The notes under the pieces were generated by a model, which was not told where the DNA came from, made no database searches, and saw nothing but the letters and a program-made list of their open reading frames with translations. Both the position numbers and the translations under genes were made by a program. DNA of 64,000 nt from Diaphorobacter aerolatus (GTDB lineage: Bacteria > Pseudomonadota > Gammaproteobacteria > Burkholderiales > Burkholderiaceae_C): NCBI RefSeq assembly GCF_014489535.1, contig NZ_CP060783.1:3431501-3495500 (forward strand). Reading direction: 5' to 3'. Shown here piece after piece: positions 10,389 to 19,028 of this stretch (position 1 is its first letter; every line of letters starts with the position of its first letter).

Positions 10389-11111
10389 ATGGAAGCTCTC
10401 TGGCTGCAATTCGTTCAATGGCTGCATACGGTCGGCATGCACGTGGACGGCAATACGGTGCGCGACATGGCGGAAGGCGCCAAACATGTGACCGAGAAGC
10501 TCGACATGCCCGCCATGATGGCGCTCGCTGCGGCGCTTGGCTGGGCGAGCGGTTTTCGGCTTTATGCGGTGGTGTTCCTGGTGGGCGCGATGGGCGCGGC
10601 GGGCTGGTTTCCGCTGCCGGCGGGGCTGGCGATTCTGCAGACCCCGCTGGTGCTCGCAGTGAGCGGATTCATGCTGCTGGTCGAGTTCTTCGCCGACAAG
10701 CTGCCGTGGTTCGACAGCTTATGGGATTCGATCAACGCCTTCATCCGCGTGCCCGCCGGCGCGATGCTCGCAGCCGGTGTCTTCGGTGCCGACAACGCAT
10801 CGATGGCCGTGGCTGCGGGACTGCTTGGAGGCACGCTGTCGGCCACTTCGCTGGCCACCAAGATGACCACGCGCGCTGCGGCCAACACATCGCCCGAGCC
10901 GTTTTCCAACTGGGGCCTGTCATTTCTTGAAGATGGTCTGGTCGTCGGCACCGTGTGGCTCGCGACGCAGCATCCCGTGGCCTTCGGCGTCGCACTGGTG
11001 TTTGCCATCATCCTGTCGGTGATCGTGCTCATCGTGCTTTTCAAATTCCTGCGCGCCGTATGGCGTCGCATATCCGCATTGTTTTCCAGTTCCGAGAGGA
11101 AGGTGGTTTGA
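10389..11111 (+). CDS. DUF4126 family integral membrane protein
   Basis: 240 residues with a soluble, amphipathic N-terminus (about 1-45) and then at least four membrane segments. The family signature is seen in LGWASGFRLYAVVFLVGAMG (inside segment one) and in GGTLSATSLATKMTTRAAANTSPEP. The C-terminal helix is very hydrophobic (VALVFAIILSVIVLIVLFKF) and is followed by a basic tail. No function is known for the family. It is inserted between liuC and mccA with short spacers (29 and 2 bases), so it must be cotranscribed with the leucine catabolic genes. A transport or membrane-stability role is only a guess. Confidence 0.8.
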   Translation: MEALWLQFVQWLHTVGMHVDGNTVRDMAEGAKHVTEKLDMPAMMALAAALGWASGFRLYAVVFLVGAMGAAGWFPLPAGLAILQTPLVLAVSGFMLLVEFFADKLPWFDSLWDSINAFIRVPAGAMLAAGVFGADNASMAVAAGLLGGTLSATSLATKMTTRAAANTSPEPFSNWGLSFLEDGLVVGTVWLATQHPVAFGVALVFAIILSVIVLIVLFKFLRAVWRRISALFSSSERKVV

Positions 11112-11113
11112 GT

Positions 11114-13129
11114 ATGTTCAACAAGATTTTGATCGCGAATCGGGGCGAGATCGCCTGCCGCGTAGCCGCCACCGCACGCCGCATGGGCGTCAAGACCGTG
11201 GCGGTGTATTCCGACGCAGACGCGCACTCCAAGCACGTGGCATCGTGCGATGAGGCGGTGTACATCGGCGGCAGCGCACCCAAGGACAGCTATCTGCGCT
11301 GGGAGCGCATCATCGACGCCGCGAAGGCCACGGGCGCGCAGGCCGTGCATCCCGGCTACGGTTTTCTCTCGGAGAACGAGGAGTTCGCGCAGGCCTGCGC
11401 CAGTGCGGGGCTGGTGTTCATCGGCCCGCCTGCGTCCGCCATCCAGGCCATGGGTTTGAAGGCCGAGTCCAAGCAGCTCATGGAAAAGGCGGGCGTGCCG
11501 CTGGTGCCCGGTTATCACGGCCCCGATCAGGACCCCGAGATGCTCAAGCGCGAGGCGGATCGCATCGGTTATCCGGTGCTCATCAAGGCAAGCGCGGGCG
11601 GCGGCGGCAAGGGCATGCGTGCCGTGGAGTCCGCGGCCGGTTTTGCTGACGCGCTGGCATCGTGCAAGCGCGAAGCCATCAACAGCTTTGGCGACGATGC
11701 GGTGCTGATCGAAAAGTATGTACAGCGCCCGCGTCACATCGAGATTCAGGTGTTCGGCGACACGCACGGCAACTATGTCTATCTGTTCGAGCGCGATTGC
11801 TCGGTGCAGCGTCGCCACCAGAAGGTGCTTGAGGAAGCACCGGCACCCGGCATGACCGAGGCCATGCGCCAGCAGATGGGCGACGCGGCGGTCTCGGCCG
11901 CGCGTGCCGTGAACTATGTGGGCGCGGGCACGGTGGAGTTCATCGTCGAGCAGCGCGATGGCGGCGAGATGAATTTCTTCTTCATGGAGATGAATACGCG
12001 CCTGCAGGTCGAGCACCCGGTGACCGAAGCCATCACCGGCGAAGACCTCGTCGAATGGCAATTGCGTGTGGCCAGCGGCGAGAAGCTGCCCAAGCAGCAG
12101 GGCGAACTGAAGATCATCGGTCACGCCATCGAGGCGCGCATCTGCGCGGAAAACCCCGACAACAATTTCCTGCCCGCGACCGGCACGCTCAATGTCTACC
12201 GCAAGCCAGCCGGTGTGAGCTTCGAGCGCGGTGACGTGCGCATCGACGACGGCGTGCGCGAGGGCGATGCCATCAGCCCGTTCTACGACTCGATGATCGC
12301 CAAGCTCATCGTGCACGGCGACAACCGCGAACAGGCGCTCGCGCGGCTCGACGAGGCGCTCGCGCAGACACGGATCGTGGGTCTCAACACCAACGTGCAG
12401 TTCCTGCGTCTGGTGGTGCGCAGCGATTCGTTTGCGAAGGCCAACCTCGACACCGCGCTGATCCAGCGCGAAGCGGCCGTGCTGTTCAAGCAGGAAACGG
12501 TGGGCATTCCGCTCGCCGTCGCCAGCGTCGTCGCCAACGTGCTCGACGCAGAAGCACAGGCGCAGGGCAGTGACCCGTTCAGCCACCGCGACGGCTGGCG
12601 CTCGCTCGGCGTGTTGCAGCGCCCATTCGATTTCGACTACGCGGGCCGCCCGGTGAGCGCATCGCTGTCGTATCTGCCACAAGGCCAGTACGTGTTGAAC
12701 GTGCAGGACGCGGAGCAGTCACTCGCGACAGGCCCGCTGCGCTTTGCGCGCGGTCCCGATGGTGCTTTCGATCTGCAGCTTGGCGACCAGCGCGCCCGCG
12801 CGAGCGTCTACATGCAGGGCGATGCCGCCCACGTCTTCACCCCCGCAGGAGCAACGCGACTCGACCTGCTCGACCCGCTGGCCCATGCCGGCGACGCGCA
12901 TTCCGAAGGCGGTCGCCTGACCGCCCCCATGCCCGGCAAGGTCGTCTCGTTCGCGGTGAAGGCTGGCGACAAGGTCAGCAAGGGCCAGCCTCTGGCTGTC
13001 ATGGAAGCCATGAAGATGGAACACACCATCGCCGCCCCTGCCGATGGCGTGGTCGCCGAACTGCTCTACACCCCGGGCGATCAGGTCACAGAAGGAGCAG
13101 AACTGCTCAAACTTGAAGCCGCAACCTGA
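11114..13129 (+). CDS. mccA: Methylcrotonyl-CoA carboxylase alpha subunit (biotin carboxylase + biotin carrier)
   Basis: 671 residues. Biotin carboxylase domain (1 to about 445): ILIANRGEIACRV, HPGYGFLSEN, the ATP-grasp loop KASAGGGGKGMR, the catalytic stretch MEMNTRLQVEHPVTE, and IEARICAEN. A middle BT domain of about 110 residues follows. The biotin carrier domain at about 600-671 has EAMKMEH, whose Lys634 takes biotin. It pairs with mccB (7926) to carboxylate 3-methylcrotonyl-CoA in the leucine pathway. The ATG at 11114 begins two bases after the DUF4126 stop. The gene is intact, in contrast to its partner. Confidence 0.95.
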   Translation: MFNKILIANRGEIACRVAATARRMGVKTVAVYSDADAHSKHVASCDEAVYIGGSAPKDSYLRWERIIDAAKATGAQAVHPGYGFLSENEEFAQACASAGLVFIGPPASAIQAMGLKAESKQLMEKAGVPLVPGYHGPDQDPEMLKREADRIGYPVLIKASAGGGGKGMRAVESAAGFADALASCKREAINSFGDDAVLIEKYVQRPRHIEIQVFGDTHGNYVYLFERDCSVQRRHQKVLEEAPAPGMTEAMRQQMGDAAVSAARAVNYVGAGTVEFIVEQRDGGEMNFFFMEMNTRLQVEHPVTEAITGEDLVEWQLRVASGEKLPKQQGELKIIGHAIEARICAENPDNNFLPATGTLNVYRKPAGVSFERGDVRIDDGVREGDAISPFYDSMIAKLIVHGDNREQALARLDEALAQTRIVGLNTNVQFLRLVVRSDSFAKANLDTALIQREAAVLFKQETVGIPLAVASVVANVLDAEAQAQGSDPFSHRDGWRSLGVLQRPFDFDYAGRPVSASLSYLPQGQYVLNVQDAEQSLATGPLRFARGPDGAFDLQLGDQRARASVYMQGDAAHVFTPAGATRLDLLDPLAHAGDAHSEGGRLTAPMPGKVVSFAVKAGDKVSKGQPLAVMEAMKMEHTIAAPADGVVAELLYTPGDQVTEGAELLKLEAAT

Positions 13130-13200
13130 AGAAATGAGTGCGGCAAAATAGGCATCTCCCGAAGCCGGGTTCCGCCGCAGATATTCAGCAGTGCAGAAGT

Positions 13201-13222
13201 GATTGCCCCGCCCGGGGCAATC
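13201..13222. other. Perfect 9-bp hairpin between mccA and HMG-CoA lyase
   Basis: GATTGCCCC, loop GCCC, GGGGCAATC. There is no T-run after it, so it is not a standard terminator. It lies in the 127-base gap, 35 bases before the HMG-CoA lyase start. It could stabilise an mRNA end or slow read-through. Confidence 0.5.
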
Positions 13223-13256
13223 CCGGCCTCTGCAAGCAATCCAGGAGAATCCCATC

Positions 13257-14177
13257 ATGGCCCTGTCCTCTCTCATCCCCAGCCGCGTGAAACTCATCGA
13301 CGTGGGCCCGCGCGACGGCCTGCAGAACGAGAAGGCTCCCGTGCCCGCCGAGGTCAAGATCGAACTGGTGCAGCGCCTGCAGGACGCAGGCCTCAAGGAG
13401 ATCGAGGTCACCAGTTTCGTGAGCCCCAAATGGGTGCCGCAGATGGGTGACAACGCCGAGGTGATGGCGGGCGTCCGGCGTGCTCCGGGCGTGCTGTATT
13501 CGGTGCTCACGCCCAACATGAAGGGCTTTGAAGCCGCGGTGGCTTCGAGGCCCGATGAAATCGTGGTGTTCGGCGCGGCCAGTGAGGCATTCAGCCAGAA
13601 GAACATCAACTGCTCGATTGCCGAGAGCATCGAGCGCTTTGCGCCCGTGGTCGAAGCGGCACTCGCTGCAGGCATCAAGGTGCGCGGCGCCATGAGCTGC
13701 ACCGTGGGCTGTCCCTACGAGGGCGATATCGCCCCTGAGAAAGTGGGCGAACTCGCACGGCTGATGAAGAACATCGGCGTGCAGCGCGTGGACGTCGCCG
13801 ACACCATCGGCGTGGGCACGCCGCGCAAGGTGCAGGCCGCCATCGAAGCGACGCTCAGGCACTACGACATCGACCATGTGTCGGGCCATTTTCATGACAC
13901 CTATGGTCAGGCAGTGTCCAACACGCTGGCCGCGCTGGAGATGGGCGTGTGGAACTACCAGTCGTCCGTCGCCGGGCTCGGTGGCTGCCCGTATGCCAAG
14001 GGTGCCACCGGTAACGTGTCCACCGAAGACGTGGTGTTCCTGCTGCAGGGCATGGGCATCGACACCGGAATCGATCTCGACAAGCTCGTGGATGCCGGCA
14101 AGTACATCAGCGACTTCCTTGGCCGCAAGCCCAATTCGCGCGTGGCAACCGCCATCCTGAACAAACGTGCGGGCTGA
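13257..14177 (+). CDS. mvaB: Hydroxymethylglutaryl-CoA lyase
   Basis: 306 residues, full length. It cleaves HMG-CoA to acetoacetate and acetyl-CoA, the last step of leucine degradation. The TIM-barrel start is LIDVGPRDGLQNE (metal and catalytic residues), then EVTSFVSPKWVPQM, SGHFHDTYGQA (metal His) and the active-site signature GLGGCPYAKGATGNVSTEDV with the catalytic cysteine. It starts at 13257, where an AGGAGA site precedes the ATG. A longer reading from 13203 crosses the hairpin and is unlikely. With mccB, liuC and mccA this completes the lower leucine pathway in this block. Confidence 0.95.
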   Translation: MALSSLIPSRVKLIDVGPRDGLQNEKAPVPAEVKIELVQRLQDAGLKEIEVTSFVSPKWVPQMGDNAEVMAGVRRAPGVLYSVLTPNMKGFEAAVASRPDEIVVFGAASEAFSQKNINCSIAESIERFAPVVEAALAAGIKVRGAMSCTVGCPYEGDIAPEKVGELARLMKNIGVQRVDVADTIGVGTPRKVQAAIEATLRHYDIDHVSGHFHDTYGQAVSNTLAALEMGVWNYQSSVAGLGGCPYAKGATGNVSTEDVVFLLQGMGIDTGIDLDKLVDAGKYISDFLGRKPNSRVATAILNKRAG

Positions 14178-14184
14178 TCGCGTG

Positions 14185-14688
14185 ATGTGCGGATCGGAAC
14201 TCCAGCCGCTGCCCGAGGGCGTGCGCCGCGTGGCCCGGGCGCTTCTGGACAAGGGCCATGCCCATGCGCCCGTCATGCTCGACAACTCCGCGCGCACCGC
14301 GCAGGAAGCGGCGGACGCGCTCGGCATCACCGTCGGGCAGATCGCCAAAAGCATCATCTTTCGTCGCAAGGGCGATGACGTGGCCGTGCTGGTGATCACG
14401 TCGGGTGACAAACGCGTGGATGAGAAAAAGGTGGATGCCCTCGTCGGCAAGACCGGCCGCGCCGACGCGGACTTCGTGAAGGCCAGAACCGGCTTCTCCA
14501 TAGGCGGCGTATCGCCCATCGCGCATGAGACTGATCCGGTCACGTTGATCGACCGTGAGCTGTTTCGCTTCGACGTGATCTGGGCGGCAGCGGGACACCC
14601 TAATGGCGTGTTTCAGCTCGCACCGGAGGATCTTGAAAAACTCACGGGCGCTCCGGTGGTCGACGTAGTGAAGGTCGATGCAGCATGA
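14185..14688 (+). CDS. YbaK/aminoacyl-tRNA deacylase (Cys-tRNA(Pro)-type) domain protein
   Basis: 167 residues of the YbaK/ProX fold. It shows SARTAQEAADALGITVGQIAKSIIF (substrate loop and the conserved lysine), FRRKGDDVAVLVITSGDKRVD, and GFSIGGVSPIAH with the Gly-x-x-Pro motif near the active site. Family members hydrolyse mischarged tRNA, typically Cys-tRNA(Pro) or Ala-tRNA(Pro). Which is handled here cannot be read. The ATG at 14185 is chosen over a GTG at 14167 that overlaps the mvaB end. Its stop overlaps the next start (ATGA), a sign of translational coupling. Confidence 0.88.
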   Translation: MCGSELQPLPEGVRRVARALLDKGHAHAPVMLDNSARTAQEAADALGITVGQIAKSIIFRRKGDDVAVLVITSGDKRVDEKKVDALVGKTGRADADFVKARTGFSIGGVSPIAHETDPVTLIDRELFRFDVIWAAAGHPNGVFQLAPEDLEKLTGAPVVDVVKVDAA

Positions 14689-14951
14689 CGGGCTTCGACA
14701 ATCTCCTGCTGGAAGCCCGCGCGCTCGACGTGGCCGACATCGGTCATTTTGATGCGGCATATGACGGCGTGGTCGATTCGCCGTGCGTGAACGTCTGCCG
14801 CATGACGGCTGATCGCAGCCACTGCGAAGGCTGCTTTCGCACCATTGACGAGATTCGCCGCTGGTCCAAGGCCGACGCGGCAGATCGCCGCACCATCTGG
14901 ATTGCAGCGCTCAGGCGCGCGGAAATAGAACTACCGAAAGCTCTGGCATGA
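14685..14951 (+). CDS. DUF1289 domain protein
   Basis: 88 residues. The core SPCVNVCRM followed by HCEGCFRTIDEIRRWS is the four-cysteine DUF1289 motif (probably metal-binding), with the typical trailing W.....R. Function unknown. It is often encoded next to small redox or detoxification genes, as here. Start and stop both overlap the neighbours by 4 bases, so YbaK, this gene and the isomerase form one tight unit. Confidence 0.88.
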   Translation: MTGFDNLLLEARALDVADIGHFDAAYDGVVDSPCVNVCRMTADRSHCEGCFRTIDEIRRWSKADAADRRTIWIAALRRAEIELPKALA

Positions 14952-15583
14952 AGCAAATCACCTGCTATATCGATTTTGTCTCGCCCTACGCCTGGCTCGC
15001 ATTCGATCAGGCCCCGCGCACGCTCGAAGGCGTGAGCTACGAGTTGCGCTACAAACCCGTGCTGCTGGGCGCGCTCTTCAAGCAGTACGACAACCCGGGT
15101 CCGGCGGGCATTCCTCCGAAACGCGAATGGACCTACCGCCATGCGACCTGGCTCGGCCATGCACAGGGCTGCGGATTGCAGATGCCTATGCAGCACCCGT
15201 TCAATCCGCTGCCGCTCGCGCGCCTTGCGCTTCAATGCAGCGATGACGGTTTCATCAACCGCTTCACGGCGGACACGATCTTTCGCCACGTCTGGCTCGG
15301 CGGACTGGACGCCAACGATCCGGCGCGCATGGAGCAACTCAGACAGGTGCTGAGCGAGCAGATACGCCCGGATTCCGAGAACGAGGCCAAGGCACTGCTG
15401 CGAGCCAACACCGAAGAGGCGTCCGCGCGCGGCGCCTTCGGCGTGCCTTCGTTCGACGTCGATGGCAAGCTCTTCTGGGGGCTCGACGGTCTGCCGATGT
15501 TGCGCGCGTATCTGGGTGGCGACGCGTGGTTTGACAACGGACAGTGGGATGCTGCCACGCAGCGCCCGTCGGGTCTTGGCTGA
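14948..15583 (+). CDS. 2-hydroxychromene-2-carboxylate isomerase family protein (DsbA/kappa-GST fold)
   Basis: 211 residues. The N-terminal thioredoxin-like motif CYIDFVSPYAWLAFDQ carries a serine where oxidoreductases carry cysteine, as in glutathione-dependent HCCA isomerases. A helical insertion and GAFGVPSFDVDGKLFWGLDG (cis-Pro loop and C-terminal strand) follow. The family isomerises naphthalene-pathway chromene carboxylates or acts as a kappa-class glutathione transferase. No naphthalene genes lie nearby, so a general detoxification role is more likely. The start overlaps DUF1289 by four bases. Confidence 0.88.
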   Translation: MKQITCYIDFVSPYAWLAFDQAPRTLEGVSYELRYKPVLLGALFKQYDNPGPAGIPPKREWTYRHATWLGHAQGCGLQMPMQHPFNPLPLARLALQCSDDGFINRFTADTIFRHVWLGGLDANDPARMEQLRQVLSEQIRPDSENEAKALLRANTEEASARGAFGVPSFDVDGKLFWGLDGLPMLRAYLGGDAWFDNGQWDAATQRPSGLG

Positions 15584-15650
15584 GGCTCTGAACCATCACG
15601 CGCGGCGATAGCTGGTGCGGCAATATCATTCCATTCGGAGGCGGGGTTCC

Positions 15651-17170
15651 ATGCGGAAAAAAATTCTTGCGGCGATGGCCGCGCTCGGCGTGCTGTGCCT
15701 TCATCCGGACATGCAGCGCAGCGCGCAGGCCATCCAGATTCCGGGCGGTGCGGACGCCGACCGGCTGGTGATCAGCGAGTCTGGCGCGGGCCATATGTTG
15801 ATCATTCCGTATTTCAGCACCCAGGCGGGCAACGCCACGCTGATCACGCTGGTCAACACCGACGAGGTCAACGGCAAGGCGGTCAAGCTACGGTTTCGCG
15901 GAGCGAGGAATGCCGACAGCCTGTTCGATTTTCAGGTTTTTCTCGCCGCCGGAGATGCCTGGACGGCCAACGTCAGCCAGTTGCAGAGCGGTTATTCCTC
16001 CCTGACCAGCGAAGATGCATCCTGCACCAGACCACCCAGGGCCGACATCAACGGAAAGCCATTCTCCGTCGCGCGCCTCAATCCGCAGGTCAGCGAAGCC
16101 GAGCGCGCCAACGGCACGCGTGAGGGTTATATCGAGATCGTCAACATGGCCGACATCCCCCAGGCCAGGACGGGGCTGTATCCGCTGATCGAACTGACGA
16201 ACTCGCGTGCCATTTGCGCCGATGGAGTGGCCAACAATGCGCTGACCGCACTGGACACAGACCTGAAGGATGTCGCGGCCTATGGGGCCATCGGCATGAC
16301 CGCGCCCACCACGGGGCTGATCGCGAACTGGACTCTGACGAACGTGCCCGCGGCACTTTCGTGGAGCGGCGTGGCCATGCCGATCGAGGCGCGCAAGGGC
16401 GATGTGCCGGCCAAGGGAAACATCAGCTATTTCCCGCAAAGCTCCAAGCCAGCGAACAACCCCGGAACCGCGTCGGCTGATCCGCTGTTTGCCGGGGCCT
16501 CGCCCGTCGTGACGGCGAGTTGGTCGGATTTGCCTGATATCTCGACGCCCTACGTGGCGGGTGTGGGCGGTCCGAATGCGCAGCTCAGTGCGATAGCGGA
16601 TTTGCTGGCCGTCCGATGGGTGGTGAACGAGTACTGGACGGAGCCGACGATTCATGCAGCAACGGACTGGCTGTTCACCATGCCGACGCGCAGGTTTGCG
16701 GTGGGGATTGATTATCGGCACACAGCTCGTCCTCGTCCCGTGTTCAACGACGCGGTAGCAGCCCATTTCGCGCCCATAAACGTTGTCATGAACGGTGATG
16801 CCGCTTGCCTTCGTAATCTGACCTTCGAATCCCGGGACCGCGAAGGAGCCAATGCTATTGACATCGACGACCACTGGATTTTTCCGACGCCTTACGCGCC
16901 CACATTCAGTTGCGGCAGCACTTCGACTACGTCGTTCAACCCGTCTGATGCTGGGAGTTCCAAAGTGGTGTCTTCGAGTGTCAGCCTGAAGGTAATGGAT
17001 ACCGGGCACACCAATGGATGGTTCAGCTTCGACAGCGGCTACGGGCTTCACAGCCACGCCTTCTTCCGGTGATCGGCCAGGCCTTCGTGCGCGCATTCAA
17101 CCCTGCGGTCGCTCCCGGCACGGCTGGCAATTTCGGCGTGACCTGGCCGCATCGTTTGATCAAGGACTGA
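15651..17170 (+). pseudogene. Secreted surface-type protein, first of two tandem paralogues, frameshift near the 3' end
   Basis: The expected product is about 506 residues. A signal peptide (MRKKILAAMAALGVLCL ... SAQA) is followed by a conserved body with SGAGHMLIIPYFSTQAGNAT, LVNTDEVNGKAVKLRFRGA, LFDFQVFLAAGDAWTANVSQ and AERANGTREGYIEIV. Similar proteins of unknown function occur in Burkholderiales, often labelled cell-surface protein. The reading stops early at 17072; one restored base near 17065 gives PVIGQAFVRAFNPAVAP and VTWPHRLIKD, the same C-terminus as its neighbour, ending at 17170. A GGAG site precedes the start. The function is unknown; export to periplasm or surface is inferred from the signal peptide. 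Confidence 0.75.
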
Positions 17171-17182
17171 CGGAGACTGGCC

Positions 17183-18666
17183 ATGAAGAAGACACTCCCA
17201 TTTCAACTGCTCGCCTGCGGCATTGCCATGCTCGGCTTCGGCAACGCGGCCCATGCCATCGAGACACCCGCTGGGGCGATGGCACCGCGGTACGGGTCAG
17301 TCGTTCCGGCGTCGGCCACATGCTGGTCGTGCCTTACTTCACCACGCAGAACGGCAATGCCACCTTGCTCTCCTTGATCAACACGGATCGAGTCCGGGGC
17401 AAGATCGTCAAGGCGCGCTTCCGGGGCGCACTCAATGGGGACAACATCTACGACTTTCAGATCTTCCTCGCGCCCGCTGACATGTGGACCGCCAACCTGA
17501 GCCAGAACGCCGACGGGCTGTCCTTTCTCACCACCGAGGACAAGAGTTGCACCAAGCCCCGCAAGCAGGTCATCAACGGCACGCCGTTCCAGACCGCACG
17601 CCTCAATCCCCACGTCAGCGACGCCGAGCGCGCCAATGGCACGCGTGAAGGCTACCTGGAGATCATTACGCTTGCAGATGTGCCCGCCAGTGAATCGGGA
17701 GTGTTTCCACTGATGGCCGTGAAGAAAGGCGAGGCTCCTTGCGCCGACACGGCCACCAATGGGTCGTGGTCGGCGCTGAATGTTGATCTTGCCAACGTAG
17801 CGGCCTATGCGGCCCTCGGCCTGCAACCGCCCACCACCGGCATCACCGCCAACTGGACGGTGATGAATGTGCCCAAGGCGCTGTCGTGGAGTGGCGCGGC
17901 AACTGCGCTCGAAGTACACCGGGACGGCGTGCCGGCCAAGGGCCATGTCGTCTATTTCCCGCAAGTGGGCGGCAGCCGCGCGGGACTGCAGCAACTGTCT
18001 GCCGACACTGTGTTTGCGAACGGGATACCTGCCGGCATACCGGCGTTCTTTGACCTGCCGGACCTGTCCACACCTTATTTCGCCGGAGCAGACACTGCCG
18101 CCGTGCAGGCGAATGCAGTCGGTGATGCGCTCGCGGTAAAAAAGGTGGTGAACGAGTTCTGGTCGGATCCCGCGATTCTTGCGGCAACGGACTGGCAGTT
18201 GACGATGCCCACGCGCAGGTTTGCGCTGGGGGTGGATTACGGAGCAGAAGGCGGACCGGCACTTGTTCGCAATGGCGACGTGCAAAAGCACTTCGCTACC
18301 GCGCAGGTAAGTCTTTCGAATGGCGCGCTTTGTTTGCTCAGCCCGGAGCATCGTTCCGGGGATCGGGAGTCCAACAAGACCGGCATGACGGCGGACAGTT
18401 GGCTCCACTGCGGAGCCGCCTCCGTCGAGAGTTTCAATCACGCTGGCGCGCGTGCTTCGGTCGTGCTGTCCGCAAGCGTCGCCTTTGACGACATCGACAC
18501 GGGGTATGGCAACGGCTGGATGAGGGTGAACCTCGCCGAGCCGGGCAACGCCGTGGGCATCCCCGTGATCGGCCATGCATTCGTGCAGGCGTTCAACCCC
18601 GCTGTCGCTCCCGGCACTGCGGGAAACTTCGGCGTGACCTGGCCGCATCGCCTGTTCAAGGACTGA
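17183..18666 (+). pseudogene. Secreted surface-type protein, second tandem paralogue, frameshift near the 5' end
   Basis: The expected product is about 495 residues. The signal peptide MKKTLPFQLLACGIAMLGFG ends NAAHA. The body repeats the block order of the upstream paralogue: SGVGHMLVVPYFTTQNGNAT, LINTDRVRGKIVKARFRGA, YDFQIFLAPADMWTANLSQ, ERANGTREGYLEII, ATDWQLTMPTRRFALGVDYG, and VIGHAFVQAFNPAVAPGT. A base is missing in the GGGG run at 17273-17276; restored, the text reads GDGTAVRVSRSG. It starts 12 bases after the first paralogue ends, so the two are an operon produced by tandem duplication. Both carry cysteine pairs that could form disulphides. No function can be assigned. Confidence 0.75.
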
Positions 18667-19028
18667 GGGCGGAGGCAGCGCCTTGAGCCGCCGCGACGCG
18701 CTGCGCTGCGCTGCCTGGCTCGTCCGATGTCTCCTTCACGTTGAATCACGGGTTTGTCCTAGCGAGGGATTTCCCCTGCGTCCGGCTCACCAAATCAGAC
18801 GATCCAAATCATTTCAAACCGATTTTGATGTGACAAAAGCCTGCATATTTCGCATGAAGAAATGTCACCAAAGGGTTGCTACCGGGTTTGTCAGATCGCC
18901 GTAAGTACCGCGATCCTTCGAGCGGTTTCGCTGTCAGTTTTCGGAAAGATGCCGAACGGATATTGCGTTCACCTGCGACACATGCAGAGCAGTTGATTTC
19001 AATTTTCCAACGTCAGGAGACAGCAGAT
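18667..19028. other. Intergenic region upstream of the MHS transporter
   Basis: 362 bases without a gene. The first 60 bases are very G/C-rich, then the sequence becomes A/T-richer (about 18780-18860), as expected for a promoter zone. A TGTGAC at about 18830 and a GTCAC at about 18864 are opposed but 30 bases apart, too far for a CRP site. I cannot name a specific regulator site. Confidence 0.4.

Noticed and set aside
10562..12682. 706-codon minus-strand frame opposite DUF4126 and mccA
   Set aside because: Low-complexity His/Arg-rich translation opposite conserved coding text; shadow.
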